A DNA stretch of 64,000 nucleotides from Leptospirales bacterium (GCA_013297885.1 JAAFIR010000004.1:109875-173874), one strand, 5' to 3'; counted from the first letter of the stretch, positions 53,569-62,866 are shown. Notes: a model not told the origin generated them from the sequence alone. Made by a program: numbers and translations.

Positions 53569-54440
53569 TAAATCTCGCCTAACTGCTCTTTTGCGTCATT
53601 ATATCCCATGACAATTAATTTGTCAGATTGAACTTGACTAAAATTTAAAACAGACCGCACACCCAAAAAATCTTTTGGACTAACTGTTCTAATTTTTAAT
53701 TCTTGAGATTTTGTAATCTCTTCAAAAAAATTTAAAATTGGATTTTTGGATTTGTTTTCTTCTGTAAAATCCACAGAAGACTTCACAGTTTGAAAAGAAG
53801 AAATCAAAGTAAATTCCAAAACTCTTTCCAATGCTTCTTTTCGATTTTTTGGCAATGCCAATTCTACTTTGCCAACTGGAGAAAGTAGCACAACGATGAT
53901 GTCTTTAGCACCAGCATCAATCACTGGTGCAATTGGTGTATTTGCCATTAAGCCACCATCCCAATGTGGAACTCCATCAATGTATTGCCAAGGAAAAACA
54001 ATTGGGATTGCAGAGGAAGCCATGATGTGTTCAATTTCAATTTCTTTTTTTGTAAAATATCTTAGCTCTGAAGTAATTAAATTTACAGCAGCAATAAAAA
54101 TTTCTTTATCTGAATTTTTTAGTTTATCAAAATTTAATTGTTCTTTTAAAAATTTTTTTAGTGGAGTTGTGTCCATCATCGAATACAATTTATTTGAAAA
54201 CAAACTTATCAAATTTCTAAAAAAAGAATATTTCATAATACTTCGCATATCAATCGAAAGCCAAAGTGAAACAATATCGTCAGCAGATAGTCCAGCTCCA
54301 ATTGCAGAAGCATTAATTGCACCAACAGAAGTTCCAGCAATAACATCAGGAACAAAATTTTTTTCTAATAAATATTTATACACACCTGCTTGGTAAGCAC
54401 CTCTAGCACCACCACCCGACAAAACTAAGCCTTTCTTCAT
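53568..54440 (-). CDS. Patatin-like phospholipase
   Basis: 290 residues from ATG at 54440 (a TTG three codons earlier is in frame). GGGARGAYQAGV forms the oxyanion hole; the nucleophile Ser38 is in IAGTSVGAINAS and the dyad Asp161 in HWDGGLMANTPI. This is the RssA/YchK-like small bacterial patatin size. It hydrolyses phospholipids or lysophospholipids in the cytosol or at the inner membrane. Coupled to GH5. Confidence 0.93.
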   Translation of the reverse strand: MKKGLVLSGGGARGAYQAGVYKYLLEKNFVPDVIAGTSVGAINASAIGAGLSADDIVSLWLSIDMRSIMKYSFFRNLISLFSNKLYSMMDTTPLKKFLKEQLNFDKLKNSDKEIFIAAVNLITSELRYFTKKEIEIEHIMASSAIPIVFPWQYIDGVPHWDGGLMANTPIAPVIDAGAKDIIVVLLSPVGKVELALPKNRKEALERVLEFTLISSFQTVKSSVDFTEENKSKNPILNFFEEITKSQELKIRTVSPKDFLGVRSVLNFSQVQSDKLIVMGYNDAKEQLGEI

Positions 54441-54497
54441 AAATTCCAATTTCGCAAAATAAAATTTCTTGACTAGTCAATTTTAGATTATGAGATT

Positions 54498-54589
54498 GGG
54501 CGAATTTTTGCTAAAGCAAAAACCGTGCTTTCAACTTCGGTCAATTTTTTTCTAACAAAATAAATTGACCCCGTTTCAATCACTTTCGC
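54498..54589 (+). repeat. Two-hairpin intergenic element, copy 9 (shortest; P1 GCGAA:TTCGC)
   Basis: P1 pairs GCGAA (54500-54504) with TTCGC (54585-54589). P2 is TTTTTGC (54505-54511) with GCAAAAA (54516-54522). The linker is CCGTGCTTTCAACTTC. P3 is GGTCAATTT (54539-54547) with AAATTGACC (54562-54570). The second linker is CCGTTTCAATCACT. At 92 bases it is the minimal form of the family. It lies between the divergent patatin and macroglobulin-like genes. Confidence 0.82.
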
Positions 54590-54645
54590 AAGCGTTGGAA
54601 AAATTTTTAGTTGTGAATAATTTGTTTTAAATCAGAAAGGCAAAC

Positions 54646-57600
54646 ATGAGAAATTTAAACTGGGATATTGAAGATCATCTTGAATTTTTAAAAACTAGAA
54701 AATTAATAGGATTGCCTATTTTTACAATCAGTCCTGTTTCAAAAACATACAAACCAAATGAGCTAATTTTAGTTCAGATTATTTCATTTGGAAAAATTAG
54801 AGATTGTCTTATCCAACTAAAATCAGGAACCGAAGAACTAGAAGAAAAAAAAGTTCAGTTGAGTGAAGAAGGTATTGGGCTAGTAGAATTACAACCTTTT
54901 CCAACTGGTGATTATTCTTTAACAGTAATTTGGCTAGAAGAATTTTATTCAGAATCAAACGAGTTTGATGTAAAAGAATACCAACGTTCTCTTTTACAAA
55001 CTGAAATTTTGAAATATGGAATTGATTCTGATTCGGCTACCGAAGTTGGAGTATATCATTTTCCAAAAATTCCATATACCGGAAAAATTTTAGTAAATTA
55101 TAATGAAATTTTTCAAATTGAATCAAATGTTTATGACGGAAAATGGAGTTTTCAAAAAAAAAATACTTCTTCAAGTCTATGGTTGACTTTGGCAGATGAA
55201 GAAGGAAATATTTCTAGTTTAATTTTAGATGGTTATGATGAATATCTTTACAGTTCTTTTCTCAATTACAATAATTTAAATTCATTTGGAAGAAAAAATT
55301 TTCAATTAATGAAATATGATCAAAAAGATTTAATACTAGATTCTAAAAATGATTTCGATATGAACATTAAAAAGCTTTTTAATAATAGTGCAAATACTTA
55401 CCAAGGCAAATTTTTAAATCAATATATTTATTCTAGAGAAAAAGAGGTCAGAGATATTGAGCATAAAGAAACTTTATCTGAAAAAGATTATGAAAATGTT
55501 TTTGATTTTGATTCAGTCATAATTGAAGAAGGTAAAAATTTAATTTTAAAAGTTAGAATGAAAAATAGAATCATTAAAGGAATCAAAATCAAAGTAGTAA
55601 ATATTTTGGACTACAAAGATGTTCAATCTTACACATATCAAAATTTACTTTCTAAAGATTTAGAAATCCCACTTGAAGATGGAATCAGCTCTGTCCATAT
55701 TGGAATTTTAGACGAATCAGGACATTATAAATATTTTGATTATTTAAAATCTATATTTTTTAAAAATTATTCTCCTCTTGAAATCCAAGTTCAAGTTTCA
55801 GAAAAAATAAAACCATTTGAAAAATTAAAATTAAATTTTTTAGCAAAAAACAATTGTGAATTAATGTTAATTATAAAAAACAATTTAACTGAAACCAATT
55901 ATCCAATACAAGTTATAAACAAATTATTTTTTGGAGTTTTGGAATCTTTTGAAAAATTTATAGAAAATAAATTTGAAAAAGAAAATTATTTATTAAATGA
56001 TATTGCAATAAATTTTATAAAGTCAATTTCTAAAATATTACTTTTTCCATTAAAAAAAGTGTATCAATTTTTATTTAGAAAACATATATTATCAGATAAA
56101 CAACAAAGAATGATGGTGAGTGAAAACGGATCTTTGCTTAGTAATCTTAATGGTCTTTTACAAAACTACTTTAACCAAGAATTAATTCAAGATTATGATA
56201 CAAGAAAAAATCCGTCAACAGTTCATCATTTTGAAATTATTCCATTAAAAGCAAATCAGAAGAAAGAAATTTCCATTTCTGGTTTTACAGATTATGGTGT
56301 ATATGAAATTATTTGTTTTACTAAATCTGGTCAAAGAGTTGGACAGGAACTAAAAACAATTTTATGTGATTCTGATGATAAATTAATTGTAACCAAACCA
56401 CAATTTTTTTCCAAAAACGAAAATGCAAATTCAACTGAAATTCAAATTTATTCTGAACAAGAAAATTTAGTTTTAAAAATTGATTCAGAAACTAAATCTA
56501 AGAAATTAAATATTACAGAAAAAAAAATTATTTTACCTGAAAAAGAATTAGGTATTTCCAAATATTCTTTAATTTCTAAAAATCATATAATTGATTCAAT
56601 TGAACTTAAATCCAAATCCATTTTTGAAACTGAGATTTTAAGAAGTAAAATTCATTTACTAAATAAAAATGAATCTCTTCAAAACGGTAATTTTTTTGTA
56701 TATGAAAGTATTCAGCATTTGATTGAAAATATGACTTTGGAAATTTTAAACTATCCATTTGGTTGTTTGGAACAAACTCTTGCAAAAATTTCAACACTTG
56801 CCACTGTTTATACAGCAATCCAAAATAGAAAATTAAAAAAATCAGAAATTTTTAATTCCTCAAACATCATTCATAAAATCAACCAACAAGTCGTTCACTT
56901 AAAAAATAATTATCCTAATGAAGAATTTTTTGGATTTTTATGTTCCAATGACGAATTTGGTTATCCTTTTTTAAAAATTCAATGTTTAAATCATTTAAAA
57001 GCGATTTATAAAAATAAATACTTTAAAGATTTTAATATATTACATCAACGTATTGAAAAAAATATTGAAGTATTAAAAAAGAAAAATATCAAATCAAATT
57101 CATTGATCGAGTATGATTTAAATTTTTTAGAAGATAAAATTGATAATCCTGAATCAGCAAGTTATTTGGTTCTTGAACTAATCAGAAAACAAGCTGCTTT
57201 AAAATATATTGAAGAAACAAAAATTTCAGCTAAGTCCGGAGTTTATTGGAAAGGAAATTCTTTAGCAGGAAAACTTCAAACTACTGCAATTGTTTGTAGA
57301 GCCATTAGAGAAGAAAATCCAGAACTTTACCAAAAAGGTTTAATTTATTTATTACAAGAATTTCAAGGAGAAAGATTTTATTCTACTTCAGACACAAATG
57401 AAATGATTCAACTTTTTATTGAATCTGATTTGAATCCTGAAGGAAAATCTGAAGCAGTGTTAAAAAAAGATTCTTCAAAAATTTATAATTCGATTCACTG
57501 CACAGAAGGAAATGTTTTAGTTCGAGAAGATAAAATTGAAAAAATAAATTTTGAAAATCAAAAAACAAATATTCCATTTGAAGTTATTGGTTTTAAAAAA

Positions 57601-57876
57601 TCAATCAATCATAGAGCTACTGTTAATTTTCAGATTCTGCTAAAAACTGAAATCCAAACTTGTTTTCATGCCAAAGTCAGAACGACAGGAAAATTAAGTT
57701 TTGCTGATAGAAATATGAATGTTTGTGAAAAAGATTTTATATTTGAAGGAAAAAATTTTGAGTTTGATTTGCAAGCCACTAGAAAAGGAATTTCGGAAAT
57801 GGTAATTCTAATTTATGATTTGTACAATTCAGAAAATTTTGGTTATTCGGGAATTTTGCAACAAGAAATTGTTTGA
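54646..57876 (+). CDS. Alpha-2-macroglobulin-like protein with thioester motif, no signal peptide
   Basis: 1076 residues. The thioester sequence NYPFGCLEQTLAKIS has Cys707 and Gln710, as in the CxEQ motif of alpha-2-macroglobulin thioester domains; the flanking helix LIENMTLEILNYPFG is also typical. The following 300 residues form the helical thioester domain (GVYWKGNSLAGKLQTTAIVC). Upstream are several beta-rich MG-like blocks, e.g. FTISPVSKTYKPNELILVQI at the N-terminus. AAAGG precedes the ATG; the first residues MRNLNWDIEDHLEF are not a signal peptide, and a two-hairpin element lies just upstream so no longer start is possible. Known bacterial homologues are periplasmic lipoproteins, so this location is odd. 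Confidence 0.85.
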   Translation: MRNLNWDIEDHLEFLKTRKLIGLPIFTISPVSKTYKPNELILVQIISFGKIRDCLIQLKSGTEELEEKKVQLSEEGIGLVELQPFPTGDYSLTVIWLEEFYSESNEFDVKEYQRSLLQTEILKYGIDSDSATEVGVYHFPKIPYTGKILVNYNEIFQIESNVYDGKWSFQKKNTSSSLWLTLADEEGNISSLILDGYDEYLYSSFLNYNNLNSFGRKNFQLMKYDQKDLILDSKNDFDMNIKKLFNNSANTYQGKFLNQYIYSREKEVRDIEHKETLSEKDYENVFDFDSVIIEEGKNLILKVRMKNRIIKGIKIKVVNILDYKDVQSYTYQNLLSKDLEIPLEDGISSVHIGILDESGHYKYFDYLKSIFFKNYSPLEIQVQVSEKIKPFEKLKLNFLAKNNCELMLIIKNNLTETNYPIQVINKLFFGVLESFEKFIENKFEKENYLLNDIAINFIKSISKILLFPLKKVYQFLFRKHILSDKQQRMMVSENGSLLSNLNGLLQNYFNQELIQDYDTRKNPSTVHHFEIIPLKANQKKEISISGFTDYGVYEIICFTKSGQRVGQELKTILCDSDDKLIVTKPQFFSKNENANSTEIQIYSEQENLVLKIDSETKSKKLNITEKKIILPEKELGISKYSLISKNHIIDSIELKSKSIFETEILRSKIHLLNKNESLQNGNFFVYESIQHLIENMTLEILNYPFGCLEQTLAKISTLATVYTAIQNRKLKKSEIFNSSNIIHKINQQVVHLKNNYPNEEFFGFLCSNDEFGYPFLKIQCLNHLKAIYKNKYFKDFNILHQRIEKNIEVLKKKNIKSNSLIEYDLNFLEDKIDNPESASYLVLELIRKQAALKYIEETKISAKSGVYWKGNSLAGKLQTTAIVCRAIREENPELYQKGLIYLLQEFQGERFYSTSDTNEMIQLFIESDLNPEGKSEAVLKKDSSKIYNSIHCTEGNVLVREDKIEKINFENQKTNIPFEVIGFKKSINHRATVNFQILLKTEIQTCFHAKVRTTGKLSFADRNMNVCEKDFIFEGKNFEFDLQATRKGISEMVILIYDLYNSENFGYSGILQQEIV

Positions 57877-58018
57877 ATTGTGAAAGCTTCTTTATATAAA
57901 AAAACTTTTTAGGAATTTTTTTTAAGTGAAAAATTCTTTTTGATAACTATAATTTATTAGAAGCTTTTTTAATCTTTTTGAATTGTAAAAATTGGTCTGC
58001 TTTGTGGAACTTTTTTGA

Positions 58019-58515
58019 AATCCAAAGTTAAAGGAGTTCCTTTTATGTTCGGTTTTTTGCAAAATCGGTAGATTTCTCATACTCGAAGAGTTCAACTGAG
58101 CAAATAAGTTCTTCAATACAATTAAATTATTCAAAGCAAACTAATTTCCCCAATACAAAAACCAGTTTCTGAATTCAGAAAAATTTTCACTAAACAATTC
58201 AAATCAATCTCACCAAGTTAAATCAATTTCTGTAAAATCTTCAAAACACTAAGATTCAAAGCAAATTTAACTTTACTAAAAAGTTTTTTCAACAGAGCGA
58301 ACCATGCGAAAGAGATTGAAACATACCTTGGGTATCTTCGCTGCCAAAAGCGAAGGGTGGATTCTTTTGCATTACTAAGAGCCAATTTTTAACTCTAGTC
58401 AAATGTTCGCAAAAGATTGTAGTGGAAAGCTCGCTTTTTTTGTGCCGCTCGGAGAATGGTTTTTGCTTTAGCGAAACTATTACAGAAGCGCCTAGCACAA
58501 AAAAATTCACCCAAA
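58019..58515 (-). repeat. Long repeat containing two-hairpin element, copy 10 (P1 GTGAA:TTCGC)
   Basis: The element proper spans 58306-58512. P1 pairs GTGAA (58510-58506) with TTCGC (58310-58306), using one G-T pair. P2 is TTTTTTTGTGC with GCACAAAAAAA (58435-58445 and 58495-58505). The linker is GCGAGCTTTCCACTAC. P3 is long, with TCTTTTGC/GCAAAAGA and an inner CTTCGC/GCGAAG arm and ATACC/GGTAT. The second linker is ATGTTTCAATCTC. The 58019-58300 part also has its counterpart at 61154 (GGAGTTCC, then TCGGTAGA-TTCTCATACT). Apparent ORFs here are repeat DNA. It fills the 57877-58590 gap. Confidence 0.72.
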
Positions 58516-58590
58516 AGATTATCATTTGATTTAAGATTATTTTATTTACAAAATATTTAAAAGGATTCATTTAAGTATAAAGTTTTAATT

Positions 58591-59565
58591 ATGAAAAAAT
58601 TATTAATATTCATTTTAGCAATTCCATTTATGAATTGTTTTACTATGATAATTAGAGATTTAGCAGAATATAGAAAATATGAAAAAATTTTAGGAGTAGA
58701 TAAAATAAAAAAATTTATTACTTCTGAAAATAAAGTTTTTCTTGTTTTTGATACAGATGTCGAAATTGAAAATTCAAGAGTAAGAAGAAATGCTGTTGAA
58801 AAATGTTTGCTAATTAAAAATGATTCCGAAATTAAAACAATTGTAAGAGTAAATGATGCTATAGATTGTCCGAAAAACTTTCAAGAGTTAAAAGAAATTC
58901 ATGAGATAAAAGGAAAGGATAGTGAAAAAGCGATTCTATATGTCAAAGATAAAATTGGAATTATCGAAAAAAGTTTTGAAATTAATGGCGATTGGATTGG
59001 ATCCCCTTTTTATTCTGATGTTTATTGCGAGTGTAAAGATTTTCCAAATTTTCCAATTGATTCAGTTATTGGATTTAGAACTCATATTATTGTAAAATTT
59101 AAAAATGGTACAGGGTATAGTTTATTTACAGATAGCTCTGAAGAAAAAACTTTTTCAAAATATAATATACCTTTAGGAATTTTAAGCAAACAAGAATTAA
59201 ATCAAAATTTATTTGAAAGATGTTTTGAACATACAGGATATAAGTTTTGTAGAGAAGGAATGCAAAATATAGATTTTTATGGTGAACAAGAATTAGCTTT
59301 TTTCGCAGAGGATTATGGAAGACTTTCAATTAATTCTTTTGGTGGACAAAAATTTTCTTATTCTAGAAAAAATACTATTTTTAAACAAAAAATTACTCAT
59401 TTAGAGATTAAGGATCAAATTATCACAACTGAAAGAAAAGAAAAACCTTACTATAATTTTTTATTACCAATAACTATTCCACTTGATGTTGTTACTTCAC
59501 CTTTGCAATTTGTTGTTCTTATTCTTACAATCATTGGTTATGGATTAAGTGATGGACATTTATAA
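58591..59565 (+). CDS. Lipoprotein with C-terminal membrane segment
   Basis: 324 residues. Signal peptide KKLLIFILAIPFMNC with a lipobox-like Cys16. The centre is a soluble domain with several Cys residues (CLLIKND, CPKNFQ, YCECKDF) that may form disulfides. The C-terminus LLPITIPLDVVTSPLQFVVL and YGLSDGHL resembles the proline-flanked hydrophobic tail of small YceK-type lipoproteins. No enzyme family recognised. Confidence 0.72.
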   Translation: MKKLLIFILAIPFMNCFTMIIRDLAEYRKYEKILGVDKIKKFITSENKVFLVFDTDVEIENSRVRRNAVEKCLLIKNDSEIKTIVRVNDAIDCPKNFQELKEIHEIKGKDSEKAILYVKDKIGIIEKSFEINGDWIGSPFYSDVYCECKDFPNFPIDSVIGFRTHIIVKFKNGTGYSLFTDSSEEKTFSKYNIPLGILSKQELNQNLFERCFEHTGYKFCREGMQNIDFYGEQELAFFAEDYGRLSINSFGGQKFSYSRKNTIFKQKITHLEIKDQIITTERKEKPYYNFLLPITIPLDVVTSPLQFVVLILTIIGYGLSDGHL

Positions 59566-59571
59566 ATTAAC

Positions 59572-59691
59572 ATGGCTACTCAAATCAATTTTATTTTTAA
59601 AGAGCAATTTTATAAATCGTTAAATGTAATTTTTATTGATAAAAAAACAATCCAAGTAAAAGAAATCCCATTTGATTTGAGTAGAATTTGA
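59572..59691 (+). CDS. Possible 39-residue small protein
   Basis: Starts seven bases after the lipoprotein stop and ends just before the stop of the convergent ATPase gene. MATQINFIFKEQFYKSLNVI then IDKKTIQVKEIPFDLSRI has a beta-rich ubiquitin-like feel, but there is no ribosome-binding site. It may be chance. Confidence 0.3.
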   Translation: MATQINFIFKEQFYKSLNVIFIDKKTIQVKEIPFDLSRI

Positions 59692-59692
59692 T

Positions 59693-60817
59693 TTAACGAA
59701 AATGAAATAAAAATTCTTTTGCGGAATTTACTTCTAATTTGTTTTTTTTATATTCTCGTTTGATGTTTGCAACTAATTGAATACTGTTTAGAGGTTTTAA
59801 TTTTTCAGAATAATAAAGTAAATTTTTTGAAATTTCATTATCTGATAGTTTTGCTTCAATTAAGTATTCCAGCTTTTTATCTTTAGTAATTGCAAAATCA
59901 ACTTCTCTTCCTTCTTTATCTCGAATAAAATAAAGTTGTTGTCTATAACCTTCTCTATCTTCAGTAAATTGAATTTTTTTTAATAGATGAGTTGCTACTA
60001 AATTTTCAAAAACAACTCCTTCGTCTCCATCCACATCTGCATTATCATAAAAATAAATTTTAAAAGGTTTTGAAATGGCTCTACTTAATTTTTCAGTATA
60101 TGGTCGCACTACAAAAATAAAATACATTCTTTCTAAAATTTCAATCCATCGTTTAACAGTGTTTGGTGCAACTTGTAAATCTGCTGCAAGATTGGAAACT
60201 ACAATTAAAGAACCAACTCTTGTTCTTAGTAAATCCACAAGCAATGATATATTTTGAATTTCATTTACTTTTTCTAAATCACGAATATCTTCTCTCAAAA
60301 TTAAATCAAATCTTTCTTTTCGCCAACGTCTTGCTGTTCTTTCTGAAGAATTTAAAAATGGTTCAGGAAATCCACCTACTCGCATTAATTTTTGAAAAGC
60401 TTCTTCTTTTGAAATTTTTTTTGGAAGTTCTGATAATGTAAAAGGATGTAATCTCCAGTAGTGATAACGACCAAACATGGAATCTCCACCACGTTTATAT
60501 ACATCTAGTCTTGCTGAACCTGTGATGATAAAATTGTGAAAATCTTTTTTTGTGTCGTAAATTCCTTTTACAAAATTTTTCCATCTTGGATATTTATGAA
60601 TTTCATCAAGGGCAATTAATTTTTCTTTTCCCCAAGCTTGGGATAAAATTATTTTTCTGTCATCATAAGAATCCCAATTAAAATAATTTTTTTCACTTCC
60701 AAATGATTTTAAAACTTCTTTAGCTAAAAATGTTTTTCCACATTGCCTTGGTCCGCCAAGAAAAACCATTTTACTTTTTAAATCTTCTAAGATAGGTTCA
60801 AAAATCATTCTACTCAT
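59693..60817 (-). CDS. AAA-14/DUF4143 ATPase
   Basis: 374 residues. The Walker A loop GGPRQCGKTF is at 21-30, the Walker B LIALDEIHKYPRW near 68-80, and sensor IITGSARLDVYKRGGD follows; the C-terminal DUF4143 part has TVKRWIEILERMYFIFVV and the nuclease-like REVDFAITKDKKLEYLIEAK. This large family is common in genomes with many mobile genes but its role is not known; some members look like toxin or DNA-processing enzymes. Between 60818 and 61653 no gene is seen. Confidence 0.9.
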   Translation of the reverse strand: MSRMIFEPILEDLKSKMVFLGGPRQCGKTFLAKEVLKSFGSEKNYFNWDSYDDRKIILSQAWGKEKLIALDEIHKYPRWKNFVKGIYDTKKDFHNFIITGSARLDVYKRGGDSMFGRYHYWRLHPFTLSELPKKISKEEAFQKLMRVGGFPEPFLNSSERTARRWRKERFDLILREDIRDLEKVNEIQNISLLVDLLRTRVGSLIVVSNLAADLQVAPNTVKRWIEILERMYFIFVVRPYTEKLSRAISKPFKIYFYDNADVDGDEGVVFENLVATHLLKKIQFTEDREGYRQQLYFIRDKEGREVDFAITKDKKLEYLIEAKLSDNEISKNLLYYSEKLKPLNSIQLVANIKREYKKNKLEVNSAKEFLFHFR

Positions 60818-61093
60818 GCTGGCTAAATTATTGTTGATATTAAAATGGTCAAGTCTATTTTAATATGTAGTTTAAATTGGACAAGGTTCAAAATCTGTTT
60901 TATAAAAAAAATTTTTCGTTGCTTTGTTTTTATTCTTTTGAAAATAAATAGAATTCTATACTTAATAACTCATGTTACACAAAATTAATTACTAGAATAA
61001 TTTTCTTTACTAAAGAGAATTAAAAAATCATTATTTAATAATAAATTAAGGAAGTCTGCGGCAGCACGCCCTCCACGAGGAGTACCCAAAAAC

Positions 61094-61123
61094 CTCACCT
61101 GAGCACGAAGTGCGTAAGGTGAG
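61094..61123. repeat. GC-rich nested hairpin
   Basis: CTCACCT (61094-61100) pairs with AGGTGAG (61117-61123), and inside it GCAC with GTGC. Just upstream CTCC/GGAG (61071-61082) makes a small hairpin. The block 61056-61125 is much richer in G+C than its surroundings. Might be a structured RNA or a remnant of another repeat type. Confidence 0.5.
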
Positions 61124-61153
61124 TTAATAATAAAAGCTGATTTGGAAGAAGAA

Positions 61154-61530
61154 TTGTTTAGCTAGGAAAGGAGTTCCTGTTTAGTTCGTTTTTTTGCAAT
61201 TTCGGTAGAATTCTCATACTAGGAAAGTCCATCTGAGCAAATCAATTTTCTCCACATTCTTCAAAACACTGATACTCGAACCAAATTCAACTTTACAAAA
61301 AAATTTTTTCAACACAGCGAGGCGTGCGAAAGAGATTGAAACATACCTTGGGTATCTTCGCTGATAAAAGCGAAGGTTGGATTCTTTTGCATTACTAAGA
61401 GCTAAATTTTTACTCTTGGGAAATGTTCGCAAAAGATTGTAGTGTAAAGCTCGTTTTTTTTGTGCCGGTCACAGAATGATTTTTGCTTTAGTAAAACTAT
61501 TACAGAAGAGTCCACAAAAAAATTCGCCCA
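61154..61530 (-). repeat. Long repeat containing two-hairpin element, copy 11 (P1 GCGAA:TTCGC)
   Basis: The element spans 61326-61529. P1 pairs GCGAA (61527-61523) with TTCGC (61330-61326). P2 pairs TTTTTTTTGTG with TCCACAAAAAAA-side arm (61454-61463, 61512-61522). Linkers are GAGCTTTACACTAC and ATGTTTCAATCTC, as in copy 10. P3 has TCTTTTGC/GCAAAAGA and CTTCGC/GCGAAG. The copy is highly similar to 58019-58515 but with scattered changes. The flank GGAGTTCCTGTTTAGTTCG (61168) also occurs in variants at 58030 and 34907. Confidence 0.75.
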
Positions 61531-61653
61531 AAAATCAAACTAAAAACTGATTTCCAAGAGCAATAAAATTTAGATTATGGGAATTGACAAAGAATGATTC
61601 TCAAGATTTTCTTTGTTTGAAAAATTCGTTTTTGAATCCAGAGGGAGACTTTT

Positions 61654-62862
61654 TTGACAGATTTAAGTAAAGAACCAATTCGTAGATTAAAATTAAATGA
61701 AGCAGAAATAACTATATTAGGAACTGCTCATATAAGCCAAAGCTCTGTGGATGCTGTAAAAGAACTAATTGATACAGAAAAACCAGATGCCGTTTTAGTG
61801 GAGTTATGCGAAACTAGAAAAAAGGCAATGTTTGATGAAGATCATTGGAAGAAGCTAGACATCTTTAAAGTTTTTAAAGAAAGAAAAATGTATTTGTTAC
61901 TATCCAGTTTGATATTGTCTTCTTTTCAAAAAAAATTAGGTAAAGGAAATTTAAAACCCGGTGATGAAATGAGAATGGCAATCACTGAAGGTGAAAAAAT
62001 TGGTTCAAAAATTATTCCAATTGACCGCGAAGTTCAAACTACTCTTAAACGTTCTTGGGGAAATGTTGGACTGTTTTCCAAAATGTATTTGTTCTCTGCT
62101 CTAATTAGTTCCTTGCTTGTAAAAGAAGATGTTTCTGATAAAAAAATTGAAGAGATGAAAACCGATGACGCTTTAAAAGATTTATTTTCACAGCTTCCAC
62201 CTCGTTACAATGAAATCAAAAAAGCAATCATTGATGAAAGAGATATTTATCTCGCTGAAAATATTCGCAAAGCTTCCCTAAATTCCAAAAAAATTTTAGC
62301 AGTTGTGGGTGCAGGACATTTGGAAGGAATCATGAATTATGTTCATAAAGAAAATGATCTACATCCGCTAGAAGAAATTCCAAAACCAAGAATTATGGAT
62401 CGAATCACTCTACTCCTACTTCCTCTTTTAATTCTTGGGATTATGATTTTAACTTATAAAGTAAAAGGCATTGAAGAAGGAAATCAATTTTTGATTATGT
62501 GGATTTTAGTTAAAGGTTCTCTTTCTGCTCTTGGTGCTTTAATTGCACTTGCTCATCCTGTTTCCATTTTTCTTGCATTCATCACTGCCCCAATTGGAAA
62601 TTTTAATCCAATTATCAAACCAGGTTGGGTGGCTGCTTTATTTGAAACTTGGATTAAAAAACCTCTTGTTGAAGATTTTGAAAAAATTGCAACTGACTCA
62701 GAGCATTTTACTGGGTTCTGGAAAAATAGAGTTATGCGAATCTTTTTAGTTTTGCTTCTTCCTCAAATTGGAAGTAGTATTGGAACAACAATTGTAGCAA
62801 GTAAAGGTGCTGATGTAATTTGGATTTGGCTTAAATCTATTTTTCCAATTTTGGGAGCTTGA
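61654..62862 (+). CDS. TraB/GumN-family membrane protein
   Basis: 402 residues. TTG start with GAGGGAG upstream. The TraB core is clear: ITILGTAHISQSSVDAVKEL, DAVLVELCETRKKAM, KIGSKIIPIDREVQTTLKRS, and AVVGAGHLEGIMNYV. The C-terminal 150 residues form about four membrane helices (LLLLPLLILGIMILTYKV and so on). The family was named for pheromone shutdown in Enterococcus; in most bacteria its role is unknown, with metal-dependent protease activity proposed for relatives (Tiki). It is monocistronic here. Confidence 0.92.
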   Translation: MTDLSKEPIRRLKLNEAEITILGTAHISQSSVDAVKELIDTEKPDAVLVELCETRKKAMFDEDHWKKLDIFKVFKERKMYLLLSSLILSSFQKKLGKGNLKPGDEMRMAITEGEKIGSKIIPIDREVQTTLKRSWGNVGLFSKMYLFSALISSLLVKEDVSDKKIEEMKTDDALKDLFSQLPPRYNEIKKAIIDERDIYLAENIRKASLNSKKILAVVGAGHLEGIMNYVHKENDLHPLEEIPKPRIMDRITLLLLPLLILGIMILTYKVKGIEEGNQFLIMWILVKGSLSALGALIALAHPVSIFLAFITAPIGNFNPIIKPGWVAALFETWIKKPLVEDFEKIATDSEHFTGFWKNRVMRIFLVLLLPQIGSSIGTTIVASKGADVIWIWLKSIFPILGA

Positions 62863-62866
62863 TTTA

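Noticed and set aside
53869..54396. Plus-strand open frame of 175 codons opposite the patatin gene
   Set aside because: Antisense to conserved patatin motifs, no ribosome-binding site.
57922..58134. Minus-strand open frame of 70 codons
   Set aside because: It lies within the long repeat shared with 61154, where the frame is not kept, and has no protein-like pattern.
58289..58570. Minus-strand open frame of 93 codons
   Set aside because: It crosses element copy 10; the equivalent frame in copy 11 differs in length and sequence, so it is repeat DNA.
59693..60817. AAA/DUF4143 gene with flanking repeats as a composite transposon
   Set aside because: The flanking long repeats are not perfect, carry no transposase and no target duplication could be seen.
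61214..61432. Minus-strand open frame of 72 codons
   Set aside because: It covers the start of element copy 11 and is not kept in the paralogous repeat.
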